From Flavobacteriaceae bacterium (GTDB taxonomy: Bacteria; Bacteroidota; Bacteroidia; Flavobacteriales; Flavobacteriaceae), in the NCBI GenBank assembly GCA_023262185.1, contig JALRDO010000015.1, positions 1 to 45,012 of the forward strand: 45,012 nucleotides of DNA, given 5' to 3'. Below are positions 1 through 9,276 of this stretch, piece after piece. Positions within the stretch are counted from its first letter, which is position 1. Every line of letters begins with the position of its first letter. The notes below the pieces were generated by a model. That model worked only from the letters and a program-made list of their open reading frames with translations. It was not told where the DNA came from and searched no databases. Made by a program: the position numbers and the translations under genes.

Positions 1-224
1 CATTCTGGTTCAACTCCAATGTACGCTCCTATAAATTCAACGATGACGGAACGCCTAACAGGATCGTAAGCTATACCTCCAACATAACCCAGCAACGGGA
101 AAAGGAGATCGAGCTAATCAAAAAATCCCTTGAGCGAAACGGAGGAAGGCGCAAAGCTGCTGCAGATGAATTGGGGATATCAGAACGTACCTTGTACCGC
201 AAAATCAAACAATACAACCTATGA
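1..224 (+). CDS. C-terminus of a Fis-type HTH transcriptional regulator (partial)
   Basis: The open frame runs in from before the window and stops at 222-224. The last 40 or so residues form a Fis-type helix-turn-helix with the motif AADELGISERTLYRKIKQY, typical of the DNA-binding end of sigma-54-dependent activators. In many Bacteroidota such a regulator lies just before lptE, and its stop overlaps the lptE start here (ATGA). The residues before the HTH (DGTPNRIVSYTSNITQQ) look more like the end of a PAS/PAC domain than like the usual acidic linker, so the domain order upstream is uncertain. The AAA+ domain, if present, lies outside the window. Family assignment of the HTH is firm; the sigma-54 link is inferred. 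Confidence 0.75.
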   Translation, partial: FWFNSNVRSYKFNDDGTPNRIVSYTSNITQQREKEIELIKKSLERNGGRRKAAADELGISERTLYRKIKQYNL

Positions 225-742
225 ATTGGCGTCAAATCGCACCCTTAAGCCTATTGTTGCTCCTCTTTTCGTGCGGCATTAAAATCAACTACAACCTTTC
301 GGGAGCGAGCGTAGGTACGGCAGAGAATTTTCAGGTAAACTTCTTCCAAAATTTAGCCGACCAAACCCCTGGTTCGGTCATTGAACCCGGCTTGGATCGC
401 GACTTCACCATCGCCTTGCAAGACATCATCTTAAACCAGACAAGTCTCTCGCTTACCAATTCGGGCGGAGACCTCGTCTACGAAGGAGAAATTGTAGAAT
501 ACCGCGTACAACCGATGACCGCAACGGCGGCTCAGAAGGCGGCACAAAACCGCTTGAAGATGACGGTGAATGTCCGTTTTTACAATAAAACCAAAGAAGA
601 CTCAGACTTTGAGAACCGCTTTAGTTTCTTTTACGACTTTCCGGCTAATAGCCTTCTTGAGTCTGTCAAATCTCAGGCGCACGAAGTCTTGTTTGAGCGT
701 TTGACACAAGATATCTTTAACGCCTCATTAGCCGACTGGTAA
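221..742 (+). CDS. lptE: LPS-assembly lipoprotein LptE
   Basis: Outer-membrane lipoprotein expected to plug and assist the LptD translocon that delivers lipopolysaccharide to the cell surface. The 173-residue product starts with a lipoprotein signal peptide (LLLLLFSCG, lipid-modified Cys18). It then shows the Bacteroidota LptE pattern: YNLSGASVG, a stretch like NFFQNLADQTPGSVIEP, and DLVYEGEIVEYRV. Length fits the family. The ATG overlaps the stop of the upstream regulator by four bases, and the next gene starts four bases after its stop, so it lies in an operon leading to secG. Other lipopolysaccharide genes here are lpxB and lptC. Assignment rests on motif recall and on conserved synteny. 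Confidence 0.88.
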   Translation: MNWRQIAPLSLLLLLFSCGIKINYNLSGASVGTAENFQVNFFQNLADQTPGSVIEPGLDRDFTIALQDIILNQTSLSLTNSGGDLVYEGEIVEYRVQPMTATAAQKAAQNRLKMTVNVRFYNKTKEDSDFENRFSFFYDFPANSLLESVKSQAHEVLFERLTQDIFNASLADW

Positions 743-746
743 TGCT

Positions 747-1595
747 ATGATCACCACCGCTGACACCTACCTGAAATTTCTGCAACGGCCTTCGTCTCTT
801 GATGAAGCTGAGCTAGAACAGGTACGTTCACTCACCAAGCGGTTTGGTTATTTGCAGAGTGCCTGGACGCTGCGCTGGCTCAATGCAACTGACACTCATG
901 AAAAGCAAGAAGCCCTGCATCGTGCGGCTGCCCTCACTTACGACCGGACAATCTTGTTGCAACTACAAAAAGATCCGTTTATCGAAATAGATACTGCGGT
1001 GCTCGATACCGAGGCTTTGCAACTCATTGAAGAGGCAGAACCGCTAGAGGATCACGAGTTAGAAGGGGTAACACTAAGTGAGAATCGCGTGGCCCAATTT
1101 GTCACAGACGCCAAAAGCGGATTTGACATGGACCTCGACGAAATCCAAGTTACTCCACGCATACCTGTCCCAGAAACACTCAATTTTGAAATTGACGGTT
1201 CTATTGAGCAAAAAGATGCATCTACACAAAGTACCCAAAAGACATTCGCCGATTGGATGAAGCTCATGGTTAGCGGTAACGCTGAAGGGCTTACCGAGCA
1301 CCAAATCGAGAACCAAGACAAGCAACGGAAATTCGATATGCTTGACAAATTCATCCAAGACAAGCCGAAGATTAAAGCAGACCCTTCTTTCGACAGTGAA
1401 TTCGAGGTAGATGACACCATTTACTTCGACTACAAAGAGATGGCCACCGAGACGTTGGCACAATTATTATTTGACCAGAAAAAGTACGGTAAGGCCATAA
1501 AAGCCTACAAAGCACTCATGGTGAAAATTCCAGAAAAAAGTAGTTTCTTTGCAGACCAAATTAGAAAAGCCAAGGCTCTTAAAGCCAAGGAATAA
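747..1595 (+). CDS. Conserved hypothetical protein with C-terminal TPR-like helices
   Basis: A 282-residue soluble protein without signal peptide or membrane segment. The N-terminal 75 residues are helical (LTKRFGYLQSAWTLRWLNA), followed by an acidic linker. The C-terminus carries one clear TPR-like unit (ATETLAQLLFDQKKYGKAIKAYKALMVKIPEK). A protein of this type commonly sits between lptE and secG in Flavobacteriales; its function is not known to me. It is translated four bases after lptE and eleven bases before secG, so it belongs to the same transcript. Sizeable frames on the opposite strand at 1052-1463 are overlap shadows. Confidence 0.75.
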   Translation: MITTADTYLKFLQRPSSLDEAELEQVRSLTKRFGYLQSAWTLRWLNATDTHEKQEALHRAAALTYDRTILLQLQKDPFIEIDTAVLDTEALQLIEEAEPLEDHELEGVTLSENRVAQFVTDAKSGFDMDLDEIQVTPRIPVPETLNFEIDGSIEQKDASTQSTQKTFADWMKLMVSGNAEGLTEHQIENQDKQRKFDMLDKFIQDKPKIKADPSFDSEFEVDDTIYFDYKEMATETLAQLLFDQKKYGKAIKAYKALMVKIPEKSSFFADQIRKAKALKAKE

Positions 1596-1606
1596 GAACA
1601 GAGACT

Positions 1607-1972
1607 ATGAGTACTTTTTCAATTTTCTTAATTCTCATCGTAGTGGTTTCGCTACTACTCATCTTAGTTGTGATGGTTCAAAACCCTAAAGGAGGAGGAC
1701 TTTCTTCTTCTTTCGGAGGTGGCGGAAACCAAGTTGTGGGTGGCGTGAAAAACACGAACGACTTTTTAGACAAAACCACCTGGACGTTGGCCATCTTATT
1801 AGTAGCCCTCATCCTATTATCAAATATCTCTCTGAAATCTGCATTTGGCGGAAGCGAGTCGCGTTTAATCGACGAACAAGCTGCTCCGATTGAAGAGGTG
1901 ATCCCTGAAGAAACACTTATACCTGAGGCTCCTGCAACTGAAAGTAGCGAAGCGTCAGAGTCTGCAGAATAA
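1607..1972 (+). CDS. secG: Preprotein translocase subunit SecG
   Basis: Small inner-membrane subunit of the SecYEG channel. The product has 121 residues with two membrane segments (about 3-24 and 58-78) separated by the SecG signature VQNPKGGGLSSSFGGG. The C-terminus is a long acidic Glu/Ala/Ser-rich tail, common in Bacteroidota SecG and longer than the Escherichia coli protein's end. It is the last gene of the run that starts with the regulator, and a strong terminator hairpin follows about 20 bases after the stop. Confidence 0.93.
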   Translation: MSTFSIFLILIVVVSLLLILVVMVQNPKGGGLSSSFGGGGNQVVGGVKNTNDFLDKTTWTLAILLVALILLSNISLKSAFGGSESRLIDEQAAPIEEVIPEETLIPEAPATESSEASESAE

Positions 1973-1991
1973 TTGCAGTACAACTCCGACT

Positions 1992-2029
1992 AAAAATGCC
2001 AGCTTGTCAGTCAAGTTGGCATTTTTTTT
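1992..2029 (+). terminator. Intrinsic terminator after secG
   Basis: The stem 1992-2006 pairs with 2012-2026, with one G-U pair and a five-base loop, and runs into eight T residues at 2022-2029. It separates the lptE-secG transcript from groESL. Confidence 0.88.
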
Positions 2030-2053
2030 GGCCGAATGTCACGTTTTTAGGCG

Positions 2054-2068
2054 TGGCACAGTTTTGGT
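2054..2068 (+). promoter_or_regulatory. Possible sigma-54-like promoter for groESL
   Basis: TGGCACAGTTTTGGT lies 37 bases before the groES start and follows the sigma-54 pattern TGGCAC-N5-TTGC, with GG and the downstream G at the right distance; the expected GC of the -12 element is GT. A second, poorer copy (TGTCACGTTTTTAGG) lies at 2037-2051. No TAnnTTTG box is visible between the secG terminator and groES. The match is imperfect and the role is inferred. Confidence 0.35.
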
Positions 2069-2104
2069 CTTATTTCTTTTCGAAAAATCATAAAACTCAA
2101 AATA

Positions 2105-2383
2105 ATGGCAAAGTTATCTATCAAACCATTGGCCGACAGAGTGCTCGTTGAGCCACTAGAGGCTGAAACCACTACTGCATCAGGAATCATCATTCCTGAC
2201 ACCGCAAAAGAAAAACCTCAAAAAGGTACCGTTGTGGCAGTTGGCCCTGGTACGAAAGATGAAAAGCTCACCGTTAAGGTTGGTGACACTGTACTTTACG
2301 GAAAGTACTCTGGAACTGAACTCAAGCTTGAAGGTACTGAGTACCTCATGATGCGTGAGAGTGACATTTTAGCAATTGTTTAA
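2105..2383 (+). CDS. groES: Co-chaperonin GroES
   Basis: The 92-residue product is the lid of the GroEL folding chamber in the cytoplasm. It shows the family start ([12 protein letters not shown]), the mobile loop ([20 protein letters not shown]), the roof-forming segment and the conserved end [13 protein letters not shown]. Length matches the family. It is followed 22 bases later by groEL and shares its transcript, which begins after the secG terminator and may use a sigma-54-like promoter. Confidence 0.98.
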   Translation: MAKLSIKPLADRVLVEPLEAETTTASGIIIPDTAKEKPQKGTVVAVGPGTKDEKLTVKVGDTVLYGKYSGTELKLEGTEYLMMRESDILAIV

Positions 2384-2387
2384 TTAA

Positions 2388-4037
<1,650 letters not shown>

Positions 4038-4059
4038 TTCACCATACTTCTTGAGATTC

Positions 4060-4089
4060 AAAACCCGCGCCGATGGCGCGGGTTTTTTT
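4060..4089 (+). terminator. Intrinsic terminator after groEL
   Basis: A GC-rich stem (4060-4071 with 4075-4086, loop GAT) ends in a T run to 4089. The AAAA flank makes it able to work on both strands, so it could also end the convergent metal-domain gene. Confidence 0.92.
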
Positions 4090-4110
4090 ATTCCATCCTA
4101 TCGAGGAAAT

Positions 4111-4815
4111 TTACACCAGCATGTAAAAAGTCATGGCTAGCATGACCGCATTCTCTATGAAGGTGGCCTCAGTCATCGGAAGCTTGAGCGCCGTCCCTAA
4201 ACAGGCACACTGAATGGCCTTTTCATCCAGCAGTGAGCGCACTACTCCAATGGTGGTCACCCCAAGGATGACGAGTGTGATGTAAAGTAGTACGGTCACC
4301 TCAAAGCGCAACAAGAATCCGATTCCGAGTAGCAGCTCTATGAAAGGGTAGGCATATCCGTAAGCAGGTATCGCCTTTGCGATTGGGTCGTACATGGCAA
4401 AACTGGGTTTGAACCCCTTGTAGTCGAGAAACTTAAAGAAGCTAAATACCAGGTAAAAAAGTCCCATGAAGTCAAGCATGGCCGCCTCAACACCCTCACT
4501 GTACCAGCGATAGCCCATCGCCGCAAACAAATAGGCCCCTATGAGGTAAAGCGGAAAGAGCTGACGGTATTTCGAAACCTCTTGAACGGGGGCAGCAGAG
4601 GGGGCTGCCTTTTGCTCTGGGCGTAAACAGTATTTCTTAGGAAGACCGTCTGCCAGTGCTGCACGACTCAAAGAGGTCTCAGTGGTCAAAGAGACACTGC
4701 CGCTCTCTTTATCAATCACCACCTCGCTGACGCCTTTAAATGCTCCGTAATGCTCAGTCAATTTGGCCACACAACTCATGCAGGTGATTCCGTCTATATA
4801 AAAGGTCTGTTTCAT
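4111..4815 (-). CDS. Heavy-metal-associated domain fused to MauE/DoxX-like membrane protein
   Basis: With the start placed at the ATG at 4815, the protein has 234 residues. Residues 1-65 form a heavy-metal-associated domain with the metal-binding GITCMSC motif (Cys12, Cys15). After a linker, about four membrane helices (85-234) resemble the MauE/DoxX redox-associated family, with IQCACLG between the last helices. This fusion is known in Bacteroidota, often near metal-efflux genes, but no such genes are near here. The start at 4815 is preferred because translation further upstream gives residues unlike the family and would run into the divergent GAF gene. A role in copper or other soft-metal handling linked to thiol redox is inferred. 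Confidence 0.8.
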   Translation of the reverse strand: MKQTFYIDGITCMSCVAKLTEHYGAFKGVSEVVIDKESGSVSLTTETSLSRAALADGLPKKYCLRPEQKAAPSAAPVQEVSKYRQLFPLYLIGAYLFAAMGYRWYSEGVEAAMLDFMGLFYLVFSFFKFLDYKGFKPSFAMYDPIAKAIPAYGYAYPFIELLLGIGFLLRFEVTVLLYITLVILGVTTIGVVRSLLDEKAIQCACLGTALKLPMTEATFIENAVMLAMTFYMLV

Positions 4816-4846
4816 TGGATTAAAGCACTGGGTTAGATTATTTTTG
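4814..4846 (+). promoter_or_regulatory. Bacteroidota-type promoter for the GAF-domain gene
   Basis: TATTTTTG at 4839-4846 matches the -7 box TAnnTTTG. An ATTG at 4814-4817 lies 21 bases upstream, as expected for the -33 box. The ATG of the GAF gene follows 18 bases after the -7 box. Confidence 0.45.
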
Positions 4847-4864
4847 CACTTTCTATTCAAAGGT

Positions 4865-5314
4865 ATGGAAGATCTCAAACTACAGCTCGATTCACTGATT
4901 TTTAACGAGGCGTTATCAGTAGGAGAACGCTTAGAACAGGTGTGCGAAGTACTGCGCTCAAACATCGCTCATTACGACTGGGTGGGCTTCTATTTTCATG
5001 AGCCCGAAACCCGAACACTTCATCTTAGAGCCTTTGCCGGCGAGCCCACTGATCACACTCAAATTCCGTTTGGTAAGGGTATCTGCGGGCAGGTCGCCGA
5101 GAGCAACCAAAACTTCATTGTGCCTGACGTCAAGGCGCAAGACAACTATATCGCCTGCAGCATCAATGTCAAGTCTGAGATTGTAATTCCGCTCTTTAAA
5201 GACGGCGTAAACATCGGTCAAATAGACATCGATTCTCATACCATAGATCCGTTTACAGATGCCGATGTAGCCTTGCTCGAATTTGTCAATGCCAAAGTCT
5301 CTGAAATCCTTTAA
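4865..5314 (+). CDS. GAF-domain protein, probable free methionine-(R)-sulfoxide reductase
   Basis: A single GAF domain of 149 residues from the ATG at 4865; an upstream in-frame ATG at 4844 lies within the putative promoter and is not preferred. The pattern fits the free-Met-(R)-sulfoxide reductase (MsrC/YebR) group: HYDWVGFYF, PFGKGICGQVAE with a Cys, then YIACSINVKSEIVIPL with the Cys that aligns with the catalytic one, and IGQIDIDSHTIDPFTDAD. This enzyme reduces oxidised free methionine. It is monocistronic or leads into purH 35 bases later. A cytoplasmic repair role is inferred from family resemblance. Confidence 0.75.
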   Translation: MEDLKLQLDSLIFNEALSVGERLEQVCEVLRSNIAHYDWVGFYFHEPETRTLHLRAFAGEPTDHTQIPFGKGICGQVAESNQNFIVPDVKAQDNYIACSINVKSEIVIPLFKDGVNIGQIDIDSHTIDPFTDADVALLEFVNAKVSEIL

Positions 5315-5349
5315 ACACAAAGCCTTATTTTTACTTTTTACACACGCCC

Positions 5350-6882
5350 ATGAACGCCTCTAGACCTATCCAATCTGCACTTATTTCGGTATTTCACAAA
5401 GACGGACTCGAGCCCATCGTACGCAAACTGGCTGAGCTCGGGGTCACCCTCTACTCTACGGGTGGAACCGAAACTTTTATCAAAAATCTCGGAATCGATG
5501 TGGTGGCGGTCGAGAGTATTACAGATTACCCCTCTATTTTAGGTGGACGTGTCAAAACCCTACATCCAAAAATCTTCGGAGGAATCTTAAACCGTCGCTC
5601 ATTGGAAAACGATCAAAAAACGATAAAGGAATACAACATTCCTTCGCTTGACCTAGTAATTGTAGACCTGTATCCGTTCGAAAAAACGGTGGCCGATGGC
5701 GCATCAGCCGAAGCCATCATCGAAAAAATTGACATCGGAGGTATTTCTCTCATCCGTGCAGCGGCCAAAAACTATCAAGACGTGCTTTGTGTCTCAACTC
5801 AAGAAGGATACGGCGACCTGCTCGAGCTGTTAGAAATTAAAAACGGAAGCACTGAGTTGTCAGATCGCAAGCGCTTTGCCACTCAGGCCTTTGCCACCTC
5901 TTCGCACTACGATGCGGCTATCTTCAACTACTTCAATCAAGAAGAGGAGTTCCAAGCCCTTCGTTTAAGCGAATCGCGGGCGCGTGGATTGCGCTATGGC
6001 GAGAATCCGCACCAAAGAGGAGTCTTCTACGGAGACTTTGATGGTCTTTTCGAACAATTGAACGGCAAAGAGCTTTCGTATAACAACCTTCTCGATGTTG
6101 ATGCAGCGGTGACTTTGATGAGTGAGTTTGTAGAAGACGAGCCCACCTTCGCCATCTTAAAGCACAACAACGCATGCGGACTCGCCTCAAAAGAGCGCCT
6201 GGTTGATGCCTACAGGGCAGCCCTTGCCGCAGATCCAGTTTCGGCTTTCGGGGGAGTACTTATCGCCAACAAAAAAATCGATGTCGCTACCGCACAAGAA
6301 ATTAAGACACTCTTCTGCGAGGTCGTTATCGCTCCTGAATTTGATACAGAGGCCGTAACCATTCTCAGCGAAAAGAAAAACCGCATACTGCTCGTTCAAA
6401 AACACTGGAACCTACCTGAAATGCAGGTGCGCACGGCGCTAAACGGTCAACTTGTACAACAACGCGACCTCAAGACCGATATCGCGGCAGACCTCAAAAC
6501 AGTCACCACCGCTACCCCTAGCGCCAGTGAAGTAGAGGATTTATTGTTCGCCTCTAAAATTTGTAAGCACACCAAGTCGAACACCATCGTCTTAGCTAAG
6601 AACAAACAGCTCTTGGCCAGCGGTACCGGACAAACTTCGCGCGTCGATGCCCTGAATCAGGCCGTGCATAAGGCCAAGCAATTCGAGTTCGATTTAGAAG
6701 GGTCAGTGATGGCTTCAGACGCTTTCTTCCCCTTTCCTGATTGCGTAGAGATTGCAGACCATGCGGGAGTCAGAGCAGTCATTCAACCTGGAGGATCGAT
6801 AAAAGACGAACTTAGCATTGAATATTGCAACAAAGCAGGCATGGCGATGGTCATGACCGGAACCCGTCATTTCAAACATTAA
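5350..6882 (+). CDS. purH: Bifunctional AICAR formyltransferase / IMP cyclohydrolase PurH
   Basis: This enzyme carries out the last two steps of de novo purine synthesis, from AICAR to IMP. The 510-residue product begins with the IMP cyclohydrolase domain (ALISVFHKDGLEPIV, LYSTGGTE, GGRVKTLHPKIFGG). The AICAR formyltransferase domain follows, with the catalytic KHNNACG at about residues 271-277, DPVSAFGG, and the end SDAFFPFPDCVEIADHAGV and QPGGSIKD. Length is typical. It lies between the GAF gene and mreB, on the same strand as both. Confidence 0.98.
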   Translation: MNASRPIQSALISVFHKDGLEPIVRKLAELGVTLYSTGGTETFIKNLGIDVVAVESITDYPSILGGRVKTLHPKIFGGILNRRSLENDQKTIKEYNIPSLDLVIVDLYPFEKTVADGASAEAIIEKIDIGGISLIRAAAKNYQDVLCVSTQEGYGDLLELLEIKNGSTELSDRKRFATQAFATSSHYDAAIFNYFNQEEEFQALRLSESRARGLRYGENPHQRGVFYGDFDGLFEQLNGKELSYNNLLDVDAAVTLMSEFVEDEPTFAILKHNNACGLASKERLVDAYRAALAADPVSAFGGVLIANKKIDVATAQEIKTLFCEVVIAPEFDTEAVTILSEKKNRILLVQKHWNLPEMQVRTALNGQLVQQRDLKTDIAADLKTVTTATPSASEVEDLLFASKICKHTKSNTIVLAKNKQLLASGTGQTSRVDALNQAVHKAKQFEFDLEGSVMASDAFFPFPDCVEIADHAGVRAVIQPGGSIKDELSIEYCNKAGMAMVMTGTRHFKH

Positions 6883-6919
6883 TTTTCGTACTTTCGAAAG
6901 CACTCAGTCTTAATACAAT

Positions 6920-7948
6920 ATGGCCTTTTTTGATTTTTTGACCGAAGAGATTGCGATTGACCTCGGAACCGCCAATACCCTTATTATTCACAACGGCAAA
7001 GTCGTAGTTGACAGCCCATCGATTGTGGCTAGGGATCGTATGTCGGGTAAAATTGTTGCCGTAGGACAAGAGGCCAACCTCATGCAGGGTAAAACCCATG
7101 AGAACATGAAGACCATACGGCCGCTTAAAGACGGAGTAATTGCAGACTTTGACGCTTCTGAAAAAATGATCGGAATGCTTATCAAAAGTGTTCCTGCGCT
7201 ACAGAAGAAACTCTTTCCGCCTTCATTGCGTATGGTCATTTGTATCCCATCTGGGATTACGGAAGTAGAAATGCGTGCGGTAAAAGAATCTGCTGAACGC
7301 GTGAACGGAAAAGAAGTGTACCTCATTCATGAGCCTATGGCCGCTGCGATAGGTATAGGTCTAGACATCATGAAACCTAAGGGAAATATGATCGTTGACA
7401 TTGGAGGTGGAACTACCGAGATCGCCGTCATTGCTCTAGGAGGAATCGTTGTAGACCGCTCGGTGAAAATCGCGGGTGACGTCTTCACTAACGACATCAT
7501 CAACTACATGCGTACCCAGCACAACCTCTTTATTGGAGAGCGCACCGCGGAACGCATCAAAATAGAGTGTGGATCGGCTACAGACGAACTTGATAATCCG
7601 CCAGAAAATCTTGAAATTCAAGGTAGAGACCTCTTGTCAGGTAAGCCTAAGCAGATCGTCGTAAGTTTTAGAGAAGTGGCCAAGGCCCTCGACAAGTCAA
7701 TCGTTCGTATCGAAGAGGCCGTAATGGAAACCCTTTCTCAAACACCACCTGAATTGGCATCAGACATCTATAACTCGGGGATCTATCTCGCCGGTGGAGG
7801 TGCCATGCTACGCGGGCTCGATCAACGTCTCTCTATGAAAACCGACCTTCCGGTTTACATCGCCGAAGATCCACTTCGCGCCGTAGTACGCGGAACTGGA
7901 ATCGCGCTCAAGCATCTTGAGGCATACAAAACCGTCCTCATTCAATAA
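6920..7948 (+). CDS. mreB: Rod shape-determining protein MreB
   Basis: Actin-like cytoskeletal ATPase that guides lateral cell-wall synthesis. The 342-residue product has the actin-fold phosphate-1 motif (IAIDLGTANTLI), IHEPMAAAIGIG, the phosphate-2 motif (IVDIGGGTTEIAVIALGG) and the adenosine motif (IYLAGGGAMLRG). It is first of five tightly packed genes (mreB, mreC, mreD, mrdA, rodA); its stop overlaps the mreC ATG as TAATG. A weak -7-like TACTTTCG lies at 6889-6896. Confidence 0.98.
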   Translation: MAFFDFLTEEIAIDLGTANTLIIHNGKVVVDSPSIVARDRMSGKIVAVGQEANLMQGKTHENMKTIRPLKDGVIADFDASEKMIGMLIKSVPALQKKLFPPSLRMVICIPSGITEVEMRAVKESAERVNGKEVYLIHEPMAAAIGIGLDIMKPKGNMIVDIGGGTTEIAVIALGGIVVDRSVKIAGDVFTNDIINYMRTQHNLFIGERTAERIKIECGSATDELDNPPENLEIQGRDLLSGKPKQIVVSFREVAKALDKSIVRIEEAVMETLSQTPPELASDIYNSGIYLAGGGAMLRGLDQRLSMKTDLPVYIAEDPLRAVVRGTGIALKHLEAYKTVLIQ

Positions 7949-8775
7949 TGGGAAGACTTCTCGAGCTGCTCTTTAAATGGCGATCTGAAGTCCTTCTTGT
8001 TTTCTTAGTCCTTTTGGCGCTAGGCCTTACGGTTACTCAGAGCTCACATCAAAAGGCCATTTGGTTGAGTTCCTCTGGCAATGTAATGGGAAGCATCCAC
8101 CGTTTCAACAGCAATACCGCGGCCTACTTTACCCTTAAAAAACGCAACAATCAGCTACAAGAAGAGAATGCGCAACTGCGGGCCTCGCTCTATCAAGCCC
8201 AATTTGAAAAGGCCTTAATTGACGGCAGCTTCGCCAGCAGTGACACGCTTACTCCTTATGAGGTGATTCCGGCCAAGGTGGTCAAGAATAGCGTGCTTCG
8301 AAAGCGCAATTACATCACTATCAATAAGGGCAGTAAACAGGGCGTAACCGCAGATATGGCCGTGACAAGCGATCAAGGTGTGATCGGAATCATCGAGCAG
8401 GTTTCAGAAAACTATTCTACCGTCATGTCACTTTTGCACGAAGAGAGCAGTATCAATGCCTCTATCAAAGGAAGTGCATACTTTGGATCGCTGGTGTGGA
8501 ATGGAAAGAAGCTTGACCGTTGCCAGCTAAGCGACATCCCAAAAACAGCCACGATTCAAATCGGAGACAGCATTGTAACCGGAGGCATGTCAAGTATTTT
8601 TCCTCCAGGAATCTTAATCGGACAGATCTCTCAGTTTAGCGTACCCCAGAACAGCAGCTTTTATTCGATTGAGGTGAGCCTCAGCAATGAAATGCCCAAC
8701 CTGTCACAGGTATACATCATCAACCATCGCGATCAAAGCGAACGCAGAACCTTAGAAAGCCTTAACGATGAATGA
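7948..8775 (+). CDS. mreC: Rod shape-determining protein MreC
   Basis: Bitopic inner-membrane scaffold of the elongasome. The 275-residue product has one N-terminal membrane helix (about 14-31), a coiled coil (about 60-95, NNQLQEENAQLRASLYQAQF) and the double beta-barrel MreC core (VIPAKVVKNSV, YITINKGSKQGVTADMAV, SNYSTVMSLL-like region, GDSIVTGGMSSIFPPGI). It is translationally coupled to mreB through TAATG and overlaps mreD by eight bases. Confidence 0.93.
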   Translation: MGRLLELLFKWRSEVLLVFLVLLALGLTVTQSSHQKAIWLSSSGNVMGSIHRFNSNTAAYFTLKKRNNQLQEENAQLRASLYQAQFEKALIDGSFASSDTLTPYEVIPAKVVKNSVLRKRNYITINKGSKQGVTADMAVTSDQGVIGIIEQVSENYSTVMSLLHEESSINASIKGSAYFGSLVWNGKKLDRCQLSDIPKTATIQIGDSIVTGGMSSIFPPGILIGQISQFSVPQNSSFYSIEVSLSNEMPNLSQVYIINHRDQSERRTLESLNDE

Positions 8776-9274
8776 ATTAAGCCCCATGGCATTGCTTCGA
8801 TTCGTTGCGCTCTTTCTGACGCAAGTCTTTTTGCTTAGTCAGATGCAGTGGTTCGATGCGGTTTCTCCTATGGTACTAGTGCTCTATTTGTACTGGACAC
8901 CACTAGAGCGCGACCGCTTGTGGTCAATGCTCGGAGCTTTTAGCCTAGGGCTCTTAACCGATATAGCCCTCGACACCGTGGCCTTCAATGCCATCGCCTT
9001 AACGATAGCGGCCTACTTCAGACCCGCCCTACTGCGCCTGAGCTACGGTTCTAGTGTTAGTTTTCATACCGACAGTCAGTTTTCGGGTACCGTTGGGCAG
9101 AACCTGCTTTACCTGTTCTGGCTCGTCTTAACTCATCACCTGATCTTCTTTATCATAGAGGTTTTTGAGCTGGGCCAAGCTTTTGTAATTTTGAAAAAGA
9201 TCGCCTTTCATTTGCCGTTTGGCTTTTTAGTAGCGGCGGTGATTGCGATTCTATTTTCACCTCAAAAACGCTAA
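8768..9274 (+). CDS. mreD: Rod shape-determining protein MreD
   Basis: A 168-residue inner-membrane protein with about five predicted membrane helices and few charges. Sequence conservation of MreD is low; the identification rests on size, topology, the motif LLTDIALDTVAFNAIALT, and its place between mreC and the PBP2 gene. The start overlaps the mreC end by eight bases and mrdA follows after two bases. Confidence 0.88.
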   Translation: MNELSPMALLRFVALFLTQVFLLSQMQWFDAVSPMVLVLYLYWTPLERDRLWSMLGAFSLGLLTDIALDTVAFNAIALTIAAYFRPALLRLSYGSSVSFHTDSQFSGTVGQNLLYLFWLVLTHHLIFFIIEVFELGQAFVILKKIAFHLPFGFLVAAVIAILFSPQKR

Positions 9275-9276
9275 GC

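Noticed and set aside
1052-1463. Two long open frames on the minus strand inside the TPR-like gene
   Set aside because: They overlap fully with a well-supported plus-strand gene in an operon and give no recognisable protein.
1455-1472. TTGGCACAATTATTATTTG-like word suggesting another sigma-54 site
   Set aside because: Inside coding sequence, without the downstream G at the right distance.
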